A stretch of 64,000 nucleotides of DNA from Enterobacteriaceae bacterium RIT691 (GCA_009668205.1 WJYM01000001.1:558001-622000), one strand, 5' to 3'. Shown: positions 10,240 through 21,130, numbered from the stretch's first letter. Program-made: numbers and translations. Notes: generated from the letters alone by a model not told the origin.

Positions 10240-11781
10240 TCACTGCTTCAGGTCCGCCTCGTCAAAGCTGAATCCGGTATCCGGCATAATGGAGAAGCCG
10301 GTCAGATTTTTGCTGTGGGCCGAGACCAGTTTTTCCACCACCAGCGGCACCCACGGCGACTCTTTCCAGATGATGTCCTGCGCGTCTTTATACAGCTGCG
10401 CTTTCTCTTTCTGATCGCTGGTTTTCAGCGCGTCGGCGAGGTCCTTATCCACCTGCGGATTGCTGTAGAACGCCGTGTTAAACAGCGTCGGCGGCCAGTT
10501 CTGCGAGGCGAAGAGCGGCGACAGCGCCCAGTCAGCTTCGCCGGTAGAGGCCGACCAGCCGGTATAGAACATTCTCACCCCGCTCTCTTTCTGCCCCTTA
10601 TCTTCCACTTCGGCAGCACGTTGCCCCGCATCCATTGCGGTGACCTGCGCTTTTATCCCCACCTGCGCCAGCTGCTGCTGAGTGAACTGCAGGACTTTTT
10701 GCGCGGTACTGTGATTGTGGGAAGACCAGAGCGTGGTACTAAAGCCGTTCGGGAAACCGGCTTCCTTCAGCAATTCACGCGCTTTCGCCGGGTCGTACGG
10801 CCACGGCTGATAGCTTTGGGCATAGGCAATGGCCGGTGGCACCACGCCGGTGGCCGGGGTGGCATAGCCCGCAAAGGCCACTTTCACCAGCGCCTGCCGG
10901 TTAATGGCGTAGTTGATCGCTTCGCGCACTTTGGGGTTATCGAACGGCTTTTGCGTGACGTTCATGCTGATGTAGCGCTGCATGATCGACGGACTGGCCA
11001 CCAGCGTCAGCTTGCTGTTTTTCTCCAGCAGCGGGGCCTGCTCATAAGGGATTGGGAACGCAAACTGCGCCTCACCCGTTTGCAGCATGGCCGCACGCGT
11101 GTTGTTATCTACCACCGGACGCCAGGTAATGGAATCCAGCTTCGGCAGCCCTTTTTGCCAGTAGCCTGGGAATTTTTTCACCTTCATAAAATCAGTCTGA
11201 TTCCAGGACTCAAACTGATAAGGCCCGGTCCCCACCGGGTGGAAACCAATCTCTTTTCCGTACTGCTTCAGTGCCGCGGGGGAGATCATCACCGTCGACG
11301 GGTGAGCAAGAATATTGATGAACGCCGAGAAAGGCTGTTTGAGCGTGATTTTCACCGTCAGCGGATCAACCGCCTCGGTGCTGGCGATATCTTTATACAG
11401 GTTATAGCGCTTCAGATGGTTATCCGGATTGCTGGCCCGGTCGAGGTTCACTTTCACTGCTTCGGCATTAAAGTCGGTGCCGTCCTGGAACTTCACGCCA
11501 CTCTTCAGCTTGAGGGTGTACACCAGCCCATCTTTTGACACCGTGTAGCTCTCTGCCAGCACGTTGTGCATTTTCATGTCCTTATCAAGACCAAACAGGC
11601 CCTGATAGAACGATTTCGCCACCGCCTGAGACAGAGTGTCGTTGGCATCATACGGATCCAGGGTGGTGAAATTTGACCCCACCGCCACCACCACATCTTT
11701 TGCCGCGAAAGCTGACGTGCTTGCCAGGGCAGAAACCACACCCAGCGCCAGCAGCCATTTACCTGAAATCTGTTGTGTCAT
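10240..11781 (-). CDS. gsiB: Periplasmic glutathione-binding protein GsiB
   Basis: GsiB captures glutathione in the periplasm and hands it to GsiC/GsiD. The chain has 513 residues with a signal peptide cleaved after SAFA (about residue 26), then the SBP_bac_5 (oligopeptide-binding) fold beginning [22 protein letters not shown], nearly identical to E. coli GsiB as I recall it. I chose the ATG at 11781, which has CAGGAGA upstream and begins the signal peptide; the open frame extends to 11841. It lies 16 bases after gsiA. Confidence 0.96.
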   Translation of the reverse strand: MTQQISGKWLLALGVVSALASTSAFAAKDVVVAVGSNFTTLDPYDANDTLSQAVAKSFYQGLFGLDKDMKMHNVLAESYTVSKDGLVYTLKLKSGVKFQDGTDFNAEAVKVNLDRASNPDNHLKRYNLYKDIASTEAVDPLTVKITLKQPFSAFINILAHPSTVMISPAALKQYGKEIGFHPVGTGPYQFESWNQTDFMKVKKFPGYWQKGLPKLDSITWRPVVDNNTRAAMLQTGEAQFAFPIPYEQAPLLEKNSKLTLVASPSIMQRYISMNVTQKPFDNPKVREAINYAINRQALVKVAFAGYATPATGVVPPAIAYAQSYQPWPYDPAKARELLKEAGFPNGFSTTLWSSHNHSTAQKVLQFTQQQLAQVGIKAQVTAMDAGQRAAEVEDKGQKESGVRMFYTGWSASTGEADWALSPLFASQNWPPTLFNTAFYSNPQVDKDLADALKTSDQKEKAQLYKDAQDIIWKESPWVPLVVEKLVSAHSKNLTGFSIMPDTGFSFDEADLKQ

Positions 11782-11797
11782 GCTTTTCTCCTGAGCG

Positions 11798-13678
11798 TTA
11801 TAAAGGCGCCAGCGCGCTGGGGGTATCATCCTGAGCAACAAAATGCCCGGGGCTCACCTGAATGAGCGGTGCATGGGCACACTGCGCACCGCGTGGATAA
11901 ATATTGCCGGGCAGTTCGTCCGACAGCAGCACACGCTGCGGGCGGCGATAGGTGGGATCGGCGACCGGGACAGCAGCCATCAGCTTGCGGGTATACGGAT
12001 GCTGAGGATGTTCGAACACCGCCTGGCGTGGCCCCATCTCCACAATGCGTCCACGGTACATCACCGCCACGCGATGGCTGATGCGCTCCACCACGGCCAT
12101 ATCATGGGAAATAAACAGATACGCCATGCCCATTTCCCGCTGTAAATCGAGCAGCAAATTGATGATTTGCGCGCGAATCGAGACGTCCAGCGCCGACACG
12201 GCTTCATCGGCGATCACCACTTTAGGATTGAGGGCCAGCGCGCGGGCGATGCAGATTCGCTGGCGTTGACCGCCGGAAAACTCATGCGGATAACGCCAGG
12301 CATGCTCCGGCTGTAATCCGACCCGCTCCAGCAGCCATGCCACGCGGTGGAGCGCGTCTGCTTCTGACATCACCTTGTGCACCAGCAGCGGCTCAAGAAT
12401 GGAGTAACCTACCGTCTGACGCGGATCGAGCGAGGCAAACGGATCCTGAAAAATGAACTGGATATCGCGACGCAGCGGCTGCAGTTCGGTGTCACGCAGC
12501 GTGTCTATCCGCTTGCCATTGAAGGTTATGCTGCCACTTTGGGAGCCGACCAGCCGAAGTAGCGCCCGCCCGGTGGTGGATTTTCCGCTGCCGGATTCGC
12601 CCACCAAGGCCAGCGTTTCTCCTGGCCACAGGTCAAAGCTCACCTTTTCAACCGCATGAACTTCACGGGTGACGCGGTTGAAAATGCCACTGCGCAGCGG
12701 AAAACGGGTGACCAGGTCCCGCACCTGCAGAACAGGTTCGCCGGGAACGACGGTGTCCTGTTCAACCGGTTCCAGCGGGACTGCGCCGTCATTGAATAAG
12801 GGAAAACGACGCGGCAAGTCGCTGCCCCGCATGGCGCCGAGGCGTGGTACGGCCGCTAGCAGCGATTGTGTATAAGGATGCTTTGGCGCAGTAAAAATCT
12901 GCTCAACGGTGCCCGTTTCTACCGCCTCGCCTTTGTACATCACCAGCACGCGGTCAGCGATATCTGCCACGACGCCCATATCGTGGGTGATGAAAATCAC
13001 CCCCATCTCCCGCTCTTTTTGCAGTACGTCGATAAGCTGGAGGATTTGCGCCTGAATGGTGACATCCAGCGCCGTGGTCGGTTCATCGGCAATCAGCACC
13101 GCCGGGCGACACGAGAGCGCCATCGCGATCATCACCCGCTGGCGCATCCCGCCGGAAAGCTGGTGCGGGTAGCGTTTGATGATGGTGTCCGCCTCCGGAA
13201 TACGCACTTCTTCGAGCATTTTCTTCGCGGCTTTTAGCGCATCCTCACGCCCGAGCTGCTGATGCAGGCGGATAGATTCCGCAATCTGCTCGCCCACGGT
13301 AAACACCGGGTTGAGAGAGGTCATCGGCTCCTGGAAAATCATCGCGATATCGGCACCGCGCACATGACGCATCTGCGACGCCGTTTGCTCTGAGAGCTCA
13401 ATCAGCTCACGGTTTCGCCGACGCAGCAGCATCGCCTGACTGCTGACTTCCCCAGCGGACTGCTCCAGCAGGCGCATCAGCGCCAGCGCCGTTACAGATT
13501 TCCCGGATCCCGATTCGCCCACAATCGCGAGCGTTTCGCCGCGCTTCAGGCTTAAAGAGAGGTGCTTAACCGCCGGAATGGACTGGTTCTCCTGGCGGAA
13601 GTTGACAGACAGATCGCGGACCACCAGCACATCGCTGGCGTCAGGCTGTGGGTGTTGCGCCTCGTAGCCCTCTGTCAC
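11798..13678 (-). CDS. gsiA: Glutathione importer ATPase GsiA (two fused ABC domains)
   Basis: GsiA powers glutathione import. Its 626 residues contain two ABC cassettes, each with a Walker A (GESGSGKS), an ABC signature (LSGGMRQR and FSGGQRQR) and a Walker B ([12 protein letters not shown], and [11 protein letters not shown] in the second half). The second Walker B has Ala after the catalytic Glu, as in E. coli. Each half ends with the oligopeptide/dipeptide C-terminal extension ([24 protein letters not shown]). The start is GTG at 13678, overlapping the iaaA stop by four bases (GTGA). It is energetically coupled to GsiC and GsiD. Confidence 0.96.
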   Translation of the reverse strand: MTEGYEAQHPQPDASDVLVVRDLSVNFRQENQSIPAVKHLSLSLKRGETLAIVGESGSGKSVTALALMRLLEQSAGEVSSQAMLLRRRNRELIELSEQTASQMRHVRGADIAMIFQEPMTSLNPVFTVGEQIAESIRLHQQLGREDALKAAKKMLEEVRIPEADTIIKRYPHQLSGGMRQRVMIAMALSCRPAVLIADEPTTALDVTIQAQILQLIDVLQKEREMGVIFITHDMGVVADIADRVLVMYKGEAVETGTVEQIFTAPKHPYTQSLLAAVPRLGAMRGSDLPRRFPLFNDGAVPLEPVEQDTVVPGEPVLQVRDLVTRFPLRSGIFNRVTREVHAVEKVSFDLWPGETLALVGESGSGKSTTGRALLRLVGSQSGSITFNGKRIDTLRDTELQPLRRDIQFIFQDPFASLDPRQTVGYSILEPLLVHKVMSEADALHRVAWLLERVGLQPEHAWRYPHEFSGGQRQRICIARALALNPKVVIADEAVSALDVSIRAQIINLLLDLQREMGMAYLFISHDMAVVERISHRVAVMYRGRIVEMGPRQAVFEHPQHPYTRKLMAAVPVADPTYRRPQRVLLSDELPGNIYPRGAQCAHAPLIQVSPGHFVAQDDTPSALAPL

Positions 13679-14613
13679 CGGTAGATCCCCACTGTGGGTG
13701 TATCACCCGCATAGGCGTAGGCGCGGTACATTCCTTCGCTGTTAAAAGGCATCACCATGTTGCCTTCACGATCGACGGCAATCAGGCCGCCGCTACCGCC
13801 AAGGGCGGGTAACTTTTCTATCACCACCCGCTCACAGGCGTCATTCAGGCTCAGTCCGCCATATTCCATCAGAGCGGAAATATCGTAGGCGGCAAGGGTG
13901 CGCATAAAGACTTCACCGGTGCCGGTGCAGGATACGGCGACGCTGGCATTATTGGCGTAACAGCCCGCGCCAATCAGCGGACTGTCGCCCACTCGCCCGG
14001 GCAATTTGTTGGTCATCCCTCCGGTCGAGGTCGCGGCGGCCAGATTGCCCGCGAAATCGAGCGCGACGGCCCCGACGGTGCCCATCTTGCTGCGCTCATC
14101 CAGGGGCGCACCGCTGTGATCCAGCAGGGTTGTACCGTCGATTTTTGCCTGTCGCAGTTGTTCAAAACGCAGTTCCGTGGAGAATAGCGCGTTGGGCACT
14201 TTATCCATTCCGTGAGTGACGGCAAAATGCTCAGCGCCTTCGCCAATCAGCAGCACGTGCGGGCTTTGCTCCAGCACCAGTCGCGCAGCCAGCACCGGGT
14301 TACGCAGATGTTTGACACCCGCAACCGCACCCGCCTTCAGCGAATTGCCATCCATGATGCAGGCATCCAGCTCGTGGGTTTCCTCCGCCGTGAACACCGA
14401 TCCAATCCCGGCGTTGAACAACGGGCACTCTTCCAGCAGCCTCACGGCTTCGGTCACGGTCTCCAGCGCATTCGCCCCGGCTTCCAGCATTGACTGGCCG
14501 GTGCCTGCAATCGCGGACAACGCTTCCACGTATTCCCGTTCACGTTCCGGTGATAAATTCGCCCGGGAGATGGCCCCGGCTCCGCCATGAATGGCGATCA
14601 CTGCTCTCTTCAT
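13675..14613 (-). CDS. iaaA: Isoaspartyl peptidase / L-asparaginase
   Basis: This Ntn-hydrolase (312 residues) cleaves isoaspartyl dipeptides and asparagine. It is made as a precursor that cuts itself before Thr179 in [11 protein letters not shown], and the new N-terminal Thr is the nucleophile. The flanking [23 protein letters not shown] segment is the conserved substrate-binding region. It is first in the gsi operon, as in E. coli, which suggests use of peptides as sulfur or nitrogen sources. It is slightly shorter at the C-terminus than the E. coli protein (about 321 aa). The start has GGGAAGGG upstream. Confidence 0.96.
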   Translation of the reverse strand: MKRAVIAIHGGAGAISRANLSPEREREYVEALSAIAGTGQSMLEAGANALETVTEAVRLLEECPLFNAGIGSVFTAEETHELDACIMDGNSLKAGAVAGVKHLRNPVLAARLVLEQSPHVLLIGEGAEHFAVTHGMDKVPNALFSTELRFEQLRQAKIDGTTLLDHSGAPLDERSKMGTVGAVALDFAGNLAAATSTGGMTNKLPGRVGDSPLIGAGCYANNASVAVSCTGTGEVFMRTLAAYDISALMEYGGLSLNDACERVVIEKLPALGGSGGLIAVDREGNMVMPFNSEGMYRAYAYAGDTPTVGIYR

Positions 14614-14803
14614 TGCGCCCTTCCCTTCGGCTATGGCAGGCTTTTTCTATAAATATCATTATTGTGCTGATTGCTTAATATGATTTTTGAATATAGAAAG
14701 CGTCTGGCGTGCTGTAAAGAAAGCTACCTCTCCCGCGGCATACAGTCCGCCCGGGTTTTCTGCCATAATGGGCGCAACAGACGAATTGTCGCAGGAGCCA
14801 ATA

Positions 14804-16039
14804 ATGGATTTTAACGCCGGACTGATGCCGCTCGATGTGGCGCTGACGCAGATGCTGGAGCGTATCACCCCGCTTAACGCCACCGAGACGCTGCCGCTGG
14901 TGCAGGCGTTCGGGCGCATTACCGCCACTGAAGTGGTATCCCCTCTGGATGTCCCTGGTTTTGATAACTCCGCGATGGACGGTTACGCCGTACGCCTGGC
15001 GGATTTGGCCGACGGCAACGCCTTACCGGTCGCCGGAAAAGCGTTTGCAGGCCAACCCTTCGAGGGCGAATGGCCAGCAGGCACCTGCGTACGCATTATG
15101 ACGGGCGCCCCCGTGCCGCAGGGATGTGATGCGGTGGTGATGCAGGAAGAAACCGAACAAACCGACGCTGGCGTGCGCTTTACCGCTGCAGTGAGCCAGG
15201 GCCAGAACATTCGCCTGCGCGGTGAAGATATCACTGCCGGTCATGCGGTGTTCCCACGCGGCACCCGCCTGACCGTGGCAGAACTGCCGGTACTGGCGTC
15301 ACTCGGCATTGCCAACGTCGAGGTCGTGCGCAAAGTCCGCGTCGCGGTGTTCTCCACCGGTGACGAATTAAAACTGCCGGGCGCCCCCCTGGGCGCAGGC
15401 CAAATCTATGACACCAACCGGCTGGCGGTCCATCTGATGCTGGAACAGCTCGGTTGTGACGTCATCAATCTGGGCATTATCCCGGACGATCAGGATAAGT
15501 TGCGCGCGGCGTTTACGGCCGCCGATGAGCAGGCCGATATCGTGATCAGTTCCGGCGGCGTGTCCGTGGGCGAAGCGGATTACACTAAAACGATCCTTGA
15601 TGAGCTTGGCGAAATCGCTTTCTGGAAGCTGGCTATCAAACCGGGTAAACCGTTCGCTTTCGGCAAGCTGACCCACAGCTGGTTCTGCGGCCTGCCGGGA
15701 AATCCGGTGTCTGCCGCACTGACGTTCTATCAGTTGGTGCAGCCGCTGCTGGCAAAACTGAGTGGTAATCCGGCCTCCGGCCTGCCGCCGCGTCTGCGCG
15801 TACGCAGCGCCACCCGACTGAAAAAATCACCAGGTCGGCTGGATTTCCAGCGCGGTATTTTGACCCGCGATGCCAACGGCGATCTCAGCGTCTCTACGAC
15901 CGGACATCAAGGCTCGCATATCTTCAGCTCCTTCAGCCAGGGCAACTGCTTTATTGTGCTGGAACGCGAACGCGGTAACGTGGACGCCGGTGAATGGGTA
16001 GACGTCGAGCCGTTTAACGCCCTGTTCGGAGGCCTGTGA
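14804..16039 (+). CDS. moeA: Molybdopterin molybdenumtransferase MoeA
   Basis: MoeA inserts molybdate into adenylylated molybdopterin, the last step of molybdenum cofactor synthesis. The ATG at 14804, after CAGGAG, gives 411 residues, the E. coli length; the frame is open from 14687 but the extra N-terminus has no homology. Visible motifs are [14 protein letters not shown], the MPT-binding [14 protein letters not shown], and PGNPVSA near 330. It overlaps moeB through TGATG. The divergent neighbour is iaaA. Confidence 0.97.
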   Translation: MDFNAGLMPLDVALTQMLERITPLNATETLPLVQAFGRITATEVVSPLDVPGFDNSAMDGYAVRLADLADGNALPVAGKAFAGQPFEGEWPAGTCVRIMTGAPVPQGCDAVVMQEETEQTDAGVRFTAAVSQGQNIRLRGEDITAGHAVFPRGTRLTVAELPVLASLGIANVEVVRKVRVAVFSTGDELKLPGAPLGAGQIYDTNRLAVHLMLEQLGCDVINLGIIPDDQDKLRAAFTAADEQADIVISSGGVSVGEADYTKTILDELGEIAFWKLAIKPGKPFAFGKLTHSWFCGLPGNPVSAALTFYQLVQPLLAKLSGNPASGLPPRLRVRSATRLKKSPGRLDFQRGILTRDANGDLSVSTTGHQGSHIFSSFSQGNCFIVLERERGNVDAGEWVDVEPFNALFGGL

Positions 16040-16791
16040 TGGTGCCGGAACTGAGCGATGCTGAAATGCTGCGCTATAACCGGCAGATAGTATTGCGCGG
16101 TTTCGATTTCGACGGTCAGGAGAAGCTGAAGGCCGCTAAAGTACTGGTGGTCGGACTGGGTGGCTTAGGCTGTGCGGCGGCACAGTATCTGGCGGCGGCG
16201 GGTGTCGGGCAGATGACGCTGCTCGACTTTGACACCGTGTCGTTGTCCAATCTTCAGCGCCAGACGCTGCACAGCGACGCAACGATTGGCCAGCCGAAAG
16301 TGGTCTCCGCACGTGACACCCTGACGCGCATCAATCCGCACGTGCAGTTTACCTGCCTTGATGCGTTGCTGGATGACGCTGCACTGCAGGCGCAAATTGC
16401 CGCACACGATCTGGTGCTCGACTGTACCGATAACGTGCAGATCCGCAATCAGCTCAATGCCGGCTGCTATCAGCATAAAACACCGCTGGTGTCCGGTGCC
16501 GCCATACGTATGGAAGGCCAGATTAGCGTGTTTACCTATCAGGACGGCGAACCGTGCTACCGCTGTCTGAGCCGCCTGTTTGGCGAAAATGCGTTGACCT
16601 GCGTGGAAGCCGGGGTAATGGCCCCGCTGGTTGGCGTCATCGGTTCGCTGCAGGCGATGGAAGCTATCAAACTCCTGACGACGTACGGCACGCCCGCGGC
16701 GGGAAAAATCGTGATGTATGACGCGATGACCTGCCAGTTCAGAGAGATGAAGCTGATGCGATTTGCCGGGTGTGAGGTTTGTAGAGAGTAA
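16039..16791 (+). CDS. moeB: Molybdopterin-synthase adenylyltransferase MoeB
   Basis: MoeB adenylates the C-terminal glycine of MoaD so that it can be thiocarboxylated. The 250 residues form a ThiF/E1-like Rossmann fold with GLGGLGC (about 38-44), the LDFDTVSLSNLQRQ ATP-binding segment, and two zinc-binding CxxC pairs (CYRC and C-terminal CEVC). The ATG overlaps the moeA stop as TGATG; a GTG one codon earlier is less likely. It is co-transcribed with moeA. Confidence 0.97.
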   Translation: MVPELSDAEMLRYNRQIVLRGFDFDGQEKLKAAKVLVVGLGGLGCAAAQYLAAAGVGQMTLLDFDTVSLSNLQRQTLHSDATIGQPKVVSARDTLTRINPHVQFTCLDALLDDAALQAQIAAHDLVLDCTDNVQIRNQLNAGCYQHKTPLVSGAAIRMEGQISVFTYQDGEPCYRCLSRLFGENALTCVEAGVMAPLVGVIGSLQAMEAIKLLTTYGTPAAGKIVMYDAMTCQFREMKLMRFAGCEVCRE

Positions 16792-16805
16792 GTTGCGGCC
16801 TGATG

Positions 16806-16912
16806 CCCTCTCCCCCGGCCCCTCTCCCACAGGGCGAGGGGAGAAAACCATCCCCACCACCGCACCGGAGGAGTTCCCTCTCCCTTGAGGGAGAGGGTTA
16901 GGGAGAGGGGGG
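16806..16912. repeat. Intergenic CCCTCTCCC palindromic repeat (second copy of family)
   Basis: Between the convergent moeB and fsaA lies an imperfect inverted repeat of CCCTCTCCC and GGGAGAGGG blocks, related to the element at 10129-10224. No other role is apparent. It may act as a 3'-end stem for both genes. Confidence 0.75.
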
Positions 16913-16916
16913 AAAA

Positions 16917-17579
16917 TCAGAGTGAAGTCCTGCCAAAAGCCCCCATCCAGTCCTGCTCAAACTTCGAGACTGCCGCATCTACCGCAGGCAGGGTGATAAA
17001 CTGCTGCGCCACATCCAGCGGCAGGGTGATGGACTGACAGCCCACCAGCAGGCAATCCAGCGCCTGGCGCGGCGTTTTGAAGCTCGCCGCCAGCACTTTT
17101 GCTGCCGGTGCGTGCAGTTCCAGCAGCTGCTGTAACTCTTCAACGCTACGAATGCCGCTCCCGCCCTGAGCGTCAATACGGTTCACGTACGGCGCAACAT
17201 ATTCGGCCCCGGCTAGCGCCGACATCATCCCCTGAGCAGCGCCATACACCGCAGTGCCCAGCGTCGGGATCCCTTCGGCGGTCAGCAGTTTAATCGCCAC
17301 CAGCCCCTCTGCCGTCACCGGGACTTTCACCACGATATCCGCAATGATGCTGCGCAGCTTGTGGGCATCGCTCACCATGCCTTCGGCGGTGCGTGCCATC
17401 ACCTGCGCAAACAGCCGACCTTTTTTCCCCAGCGCGTCCTGCAATTCGGGCAACAGAACCTCCAGCGGCTTTTTACCTGCCGCCACAATACTGGGGTTCG
17501 TCGTCACACCCGCCAGTGGGAATACGCGGGCCAGTTTTCTGACCGCCGCAACATCAGAAGTGTCCAGATAGAGTTCCAT
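16917..17579 (-). CDS. fsaA: Fructose-6-phosphate aldolase
   Basis: FsaA splits fructose 6-phosphate into dihydroxyacetone and glyceraldehyde 3-phosphate. It has 220 residues, the E. coli length, with a transaldolase-type barrel. Schiff-base Lys85 lies in [12 protein letters not shown], and TTNPSI and DAQGGSGI complete the active-site region. AAGGAACC precedes the ATG. The gene is divergent from pflE, as in E. coli. FsaB/transaldolase-like relatives are the only alternative, and the near identity to FsaA decides it. Confidence 0.97.
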   Translation of the reverse strand: MELYLDTSDVAAVRKLARVFPLAGVTTNPSIVAAGKKPLEVLLPELQDALGKKGRLFAQVMARTAEGMVSDAHKLRSIIADIVVKVPVTAEGLVAIKLLTAEGIPTLGTAVYGAAQGMMSALAGAEYVAPYVNRIDAQGGSGIRSVEELQQLLELHAPAAKVLAASFKTPRQALDCLLVGCQSITLPLDVAQQFITLPAVDAAVSKFEQDWMGAFGRTSL

Positions 17580-17644
17580 AAAGGTTCCTTAAAATGTGAA
17601 ATTCAGCATGCTTTAAAGCTACCACGCCAGAACCTCTCGCGGAG

Positions 17645-17658
17645 TTGACGCACATCAA
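17645..17658 (+). promoter_or_regulatory. FNR-like box upstream of pflE-pflF
   Basis: TTGAC-GCAC-ATCAA differs from the FNR consensus TTGAT-N4-ATCAA at one base. It lies 56 bases upstream of pflE. Anaerobic activation would suit an oxygen-sensitive glycyl radical enzyme. Confidence 0.55.
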
Positions 17659-17683
17659 AATAACTTTCATTCGAAAGTTATTT
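17658..17683. promoter_or_regulatory. Strong palindromic operator upstream of pflE-pflF
   Basis: AAATAACTTTC and GAAAGTTATTT form perfect 11-base arms around ATTC. The core TTTCATTCGAAA recurs, in reverse orientation, upstream of ybiV and ybiU. The length and symmetry fit a dimeric repressor site overlapping the promoter. Confidence 0.7.
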
Positions 17684-17684
17684 A

Positions 17685-17701
17685 ATCTTTATACGAAAGA
17701 T
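17685..17701. promoter_or_regulatory. Second palindrome in the pflE leader
   Basis: ATCTTT-ATACG-AAAGAT resembles the neighbouring operator with a changed centre. It ends just before the pflE ribosome site GAGGTGA. It may be an auxiliary half-strength site. Confidence 0.45.
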
Positions 17702-17713
17702 ATGAGGTGAACG

Positions 17714-18613
17714 ATGATCTTCAATATTCAGCGCTACTCCACTCACGATGGCCCCGGTATTCGCACCGTTGTCTTTATGAAAGGCTGTTCGCTCGGCTGC
17801 CGCTGGTGCCAGAATCCCGAAAGCCGTTCCCGTTCGCAGGATCTGCTGTTCGATGCGCGTCTGTGCCTCGAAGGCTGCGATCTGTGCCAGCGGGCGGCAC
17901 CGGGCGTGATTGAGCGTGCACTGAATGGTCTGTTGATCCACCGGGAAAAACTCGAACAGCAGCATCTTGATGCGCTGACCGACTGCTGCCCGACCCAGGC
18001 CTTAACCGTCTGCGGCAAAAAGCAAAGCGTCCAGGAAATCATGACCACTGTGCTTCGGGACAAACCTTTTTATGAGCGAAGCGGCGGTGGCCTGACGCTC
18101 TCTGGCGGTGAGCCGTTCATGAATCCCGAGATGGCGCTGGCACTGCTGAAAGCCAGCCATAAACAGGGCATTCATACCGCCGTCGAAACCTGCCTGCACG
18201 TGCCGTGGAAATACATCGAACCGGCGCTGCCGTACACCGACCTGTTCCTCGCGGATTTGAAGCACGTTGATGAGCAGAAGTTTTACGACTGGACCGACGG
18301 TTCGGCAAAGAGGGTGCTCGATAACCTGAGAAAACTGGCACAGGCCGGTAAGAAAATGACCATCCGCGTGCCGCTGATTCAGGGCTTCAACGCCGACGAG
18401 GCCTCTATTGAGGCGATTACGAATTTTGCCGCTGATGAACTGCAGGTCAGCGACATTCACTTTTTACCCTATCACACGCTGGGCATGAATAAATATTCCC
18501 TGCTCGGCATGCCCTACTCTGCCCCTGACAAGCCGCTCGAAGCCCCGGCGCTGCTGGAATTTGCCCAGCGGATTGCGCGGGAAAAAGGGCTGACTGCGAC
18601 CTTACGAGGATAA
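17714..18613 (+). CDS. pflE: Glycyl-radical-enzyme activating enzyme (YbiY/PflE)
   Basis: This radical SAM activase (299 residues) abstracts hydrogen from a glycine of its partner, here the adjacent PflF. The SAM-cluster motif CSLGCRWC has Cys25, Cys29 and Cys32. An inserted ferredoxin-like region carries further cysteines ([18 protein letters not shown]), typical of activases longer than Pfl[10 protein letters not shown] is the SAM-binding GGE motif. Only four bases separate it from pflF. Sequence matches E. coli YbiY closely. Confidence 0.95.
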   Translation: MIFNIQRYSTHDGPGIRTVVFMKGCSLGCRWCQNPESRSRSQDLLFDARLCLEGCDLCQRAAPGVIERALNGLLIHREKLEQQHLDALTDCCPTQALTVCGKKQSVQEIMTTVLRDKPFYERSGGGLTLSGGEPFMNPEMALALLKASHKQGIHTAVETCLHVPWKYIEPALPYTDLFLADLKHVDEQKFYDWTDGSAKRVLDNLRKLAQAGKKMTIRVPLIQGFNADEASIEAITNFAADELQVSDIHFLPYHTLGMNKYSLLGMPYSAPDKPLEAPALLEFAQRIAREKGLTATLRG

Positions 18614-18617
18614 TACG

Positions 18618-21050
18618 ATGACCACGCTGATTCTTGATAAACTGACCGACCGCATCCAGGCGCATAAAAGCGCACTGATCCACATCGTCAAGCCGCCAGT
18701 CTGCACCGAGCGCGCCCGCCATTACACCACGGTGTACCAGCAGAATATGGATAAACCAATCCCCGTTCGCCGTGCGCTGGCATTGGCCCATCATCTGGCC
18801 GAACGCACCATCTGGATCAAGCACGATGAGCTGATCATCGGCAACCAGGCAAGCGAAGTGCGCGCCGCACCGATTTTCCCGGAATACACCGTCAGTTGGA
18901 TTGAAAAAGAGATTGACGATCTGGCCGATCGCCCGGGCGCAGGTTTTTCCGTCAGCGAAGAAAACAAGCGCGTTCTGCATGAAATCTGCCCCTGGTGGAA
19001 CGGCCAGACCGTCCAGGATCGCTGCTACGGCATGTTCACCGACGAACAAAAAGCGCTGCTGGCGACGGGCATCATTAAGGCGGAAGGCAATATGACCTCC
19101 GGTGATGCGCATCTGGCGGTGAACTTCCCGCTGCTGCTGGAAAAAGGGCTTGCGGGTCTGCGTGAAAAAGTGGCTGAGCGCCGTTCACGCATCAACCTGA
19201 CCGTACTGGAAGATTTGCACGGCGAACAGTTCCTGAAAGGCATTGATATCGTGCTGGAAGCAGTCAGCGAGCATATCAAGCGTTTCGCCGCGCTGGCACG
19301 TAAAATGGCAGCGGAAGAAACCCGCGAAAGCCGCCGCGATGAGCTGCTGGCGATGGCGGAAAACTGCGATGTTATCGCAAACGAACCGCCAAAAACCTTC
19401 TGGCAGGCGCTGCAGCTGTGCTATTTCATTCAGCTGATTTTGCAGATTGAGTCTAACGGCCACTCTGTTTCATTTGGCCGCATGGACCAGTATCTCTATC
19501 CGTTCTATCGCCGTGACGTGGAGTTGAACAGCACCCTGCAGCGCGAGCAGGCTATCGAAATGCTGCATGCCTGCTGGCTGAAGCTGCTGGAAGTAAACAA
19601 AATCCGTTCCGGCTCGCACTCCAAAGCGTCGGCGGGCAGCCCGCTGTACCAGAACGTCACCATCGGCGGTCAGACGCTGGTGAACGGTGACGCAATGGAC
19701 GCCGTGAACCCGCTCTCTTATGCCATTCTGGAATCCTGCGGTCGTCTGCGCTCTACCCAGCCTAACCTCAGCGTGCGTTATCACGCAGGCATGAGTAACG
19801 ATTTCCTCGACGCCTGCGTGCAGGTCATTCGCTGCGGTTTCGGTATGCCTGCGTTTAACAACGATGAAATCGTTATCCCTGAGTTCATCAAGCTCGGCGT
19901 CGAGAAAGAGGATGCCTACGATTATGCCGCGATCGGCTGTATCGAAACGGCGGTCGGCGGGAAGTGGGGCTATCGCTGCACCGGCATGAGTTTTATCAAC
20001 TTCGCCCGCGTGATGCTGGCGGCGATGGAGAGCGGCCGCGATGCCACCAGCGGTGAAGTGTTCCTGCCGCAGAGTAAAGCCTTGTCCGCGGGCAACTTCA
20101 ACAACTTCGACGAAGTAATGGCAGCGTGGGATACACAAATTCGTTACTACACCCGTAAGTCGATTGAAATCGAATACGTGGTCGACACCATGCTGGAAGA
20201 GAACGTGCATGACATTCTCTGCTCCGCGCTGGTCGACGACTGTATCGAACGCGCAAAAAGCATCAAACAGGGCGGCGCAAAATATGACTGGGTGTCCGGC
20301 CTGCAGGTCGGTATTGCTAACCTCGGCAACAGCCTCGCCGCTGTCAAAAAACTGGTGTTTGAGCAGGGTGCGATTGGTCAGCAACAGCTGGCAAAAGCGC
20401 TGGCAGAAGACTTTGAAGGGCTGACCCACGAACAGCTGCGCCAGCGTCTGATTAATGGCGCGCCGAAATACGGTAACGATGATGACAGCGTAGATGAGTT
20501 ACTGACCCGAGCCTATCAGACCTATATCGATGAGCTGAAGCAGTACCACAACCCACGCTACGGTCGCGGCCCGATTGGCGGTAACTATTACGCCGGAACG
20601 TCTTCTATTTCTGCCAATGTGCCGTTTGGCGCCGCAACAATGGCGACACCGGACGGACGCAAAGCCACCACCCCACTGGCAGAAGGCGCAAGCCCGGCGT
20701 CCGGTACCGATCACCTCGGCCCAACGGCGGTGATAGGCTCCGTGGGTAAACTGCCAACGGCAGCGATCCTGGGCGGCGTACTGCTGAACCAGAAGCTGAA
20801 CCCGGCGACGCTGGACAACGATTCAGACCGCCAGAAACTGATGGTGCTGCTGCGCACGTTCTTCGAAGTCCATAAAGGCTGGCACATTCAGTACAACATT
20901 GTGTCGCGTGAAACGCTGCTGGAAGCGAAGAAACACCCGGATCAGTATCGTGATTTAGTGGTGCGCGTGGCGGGCTACTCTGCGTTCTTCACCGCGCTGT
21001 CGCCAGATGCGCAGGACGATATTATCGCTCGTACTGAACATACGCTGTGA
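18618..21050 (+). CDS. pflF: Glycyl radical enzyme PflF (YbiW), substrate unknown
   Basis: The protein has 810 residues, identical in length to E. coli PflF, with the PFL/glycerol-dehydratase barrel. The thiyl-radical cysteine is Cys441 in AIGCIETAVGG, and the radical glycine is Gly786 in VRVAGYSAFF. A GCIE rather than the PFL Cys-Cys pair indicates that it is not a pyruvate formate-lyase but a member of the dehydratase/decarboxylase branch; the substrate is not established. It is co-transcribed with its activase and should work only without oxygen. A REP element and a terminator follow. Confidence 0.93.
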   Translation: MTTLILDKLTDRIQAHKSALIHIVKPPVCTERARHYTTVYQQNMDKPIPVRRALALAHHLAERTIWIKHDELIIGNQASEVRAAPIFPEYTVSWIEKEIDDLADRPGAGFSVSEENKRVLHEICPWWNGQTVQDRCYGMFTDEQKALLATGIIKAEGNMTSGDAHLAVNFPLLLEKGLAGLREKVAERRSRINLTVLEDLHGEQFLKGIDIVLEAVSEHIKRFAALARKMAAEETRESRRDELLAMAENCDVIANEPPKTFWQALQLCYFIQLILQIESNGHSVSFGRMDQYLYPFYRRDVELNSTLQREQAIEMLHACWLKLLEVNKIRSGSHSKASAGSPLYQNVTIGGQTLVNGDAMDAVNPLSYAILESCGRLRSTQPNLSVRYHAGMSNDFLDACVQVIRCGFGMPAFNNDEIVIPEFIKLGVEKEDAYDYAAIGCIETAVGGKWGYRCTGMSFINFARVMLAAMESGRDATSGEVFLPQSKALSAGNFNNFDEVMAAWDTQIRYYTRKSIEIEYVVDTMLEENVHDILCSALVDDCIERAKSIKQGGAKYDWVSGLQVGIANLGNSLAAVKKLVFEQGAIGQQQLAKALAEDFEGLTHEQLRQRLINGAPKYGNDDDSVDELLTRAYQTYIDELKQYHNPRYGRGPIGGNYYAGTSSISANVPFGAATMATPDGRKATTPLAEGASPASGTDHLGPTAVIGSVGKLPTAAILGGVLLNQKLNPATLDNDSDRQKLMVLLRTFFEVHKGWHIQYNIVSRETLLEAKKHPDQYRDLVVRVAGYSAFFTALSPDAQDDIIARTEHTL

Positions 21051-21058
21051 CGTCAATT

Positions 21059-21130
21059 GCCGGGCGGCACTGCGTTTGCCCGGCCTACCTTGCTTTGTAG
21101 GCTGGATAAGGCGACAGCCGCCACCCGGCA
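21059..21130. repeat. REP/BIME palindromic repeat
   Basis: Paired REP units (GCCGGGCGGC, GCCCGGCCTAC, GTAGGCTGGATAAGGCG, CCGCCACCCGGCA) lie directly after pflF, in the position and with the sequence usual for enteric REP elements. Confidence 0.88.

Noticed and set aside
10315-11538. 407-codon frame opposite gsiB
   Set aside because: Composition is atypical (Arg/His-rich), without start signals, and lies wholly within gsiB.
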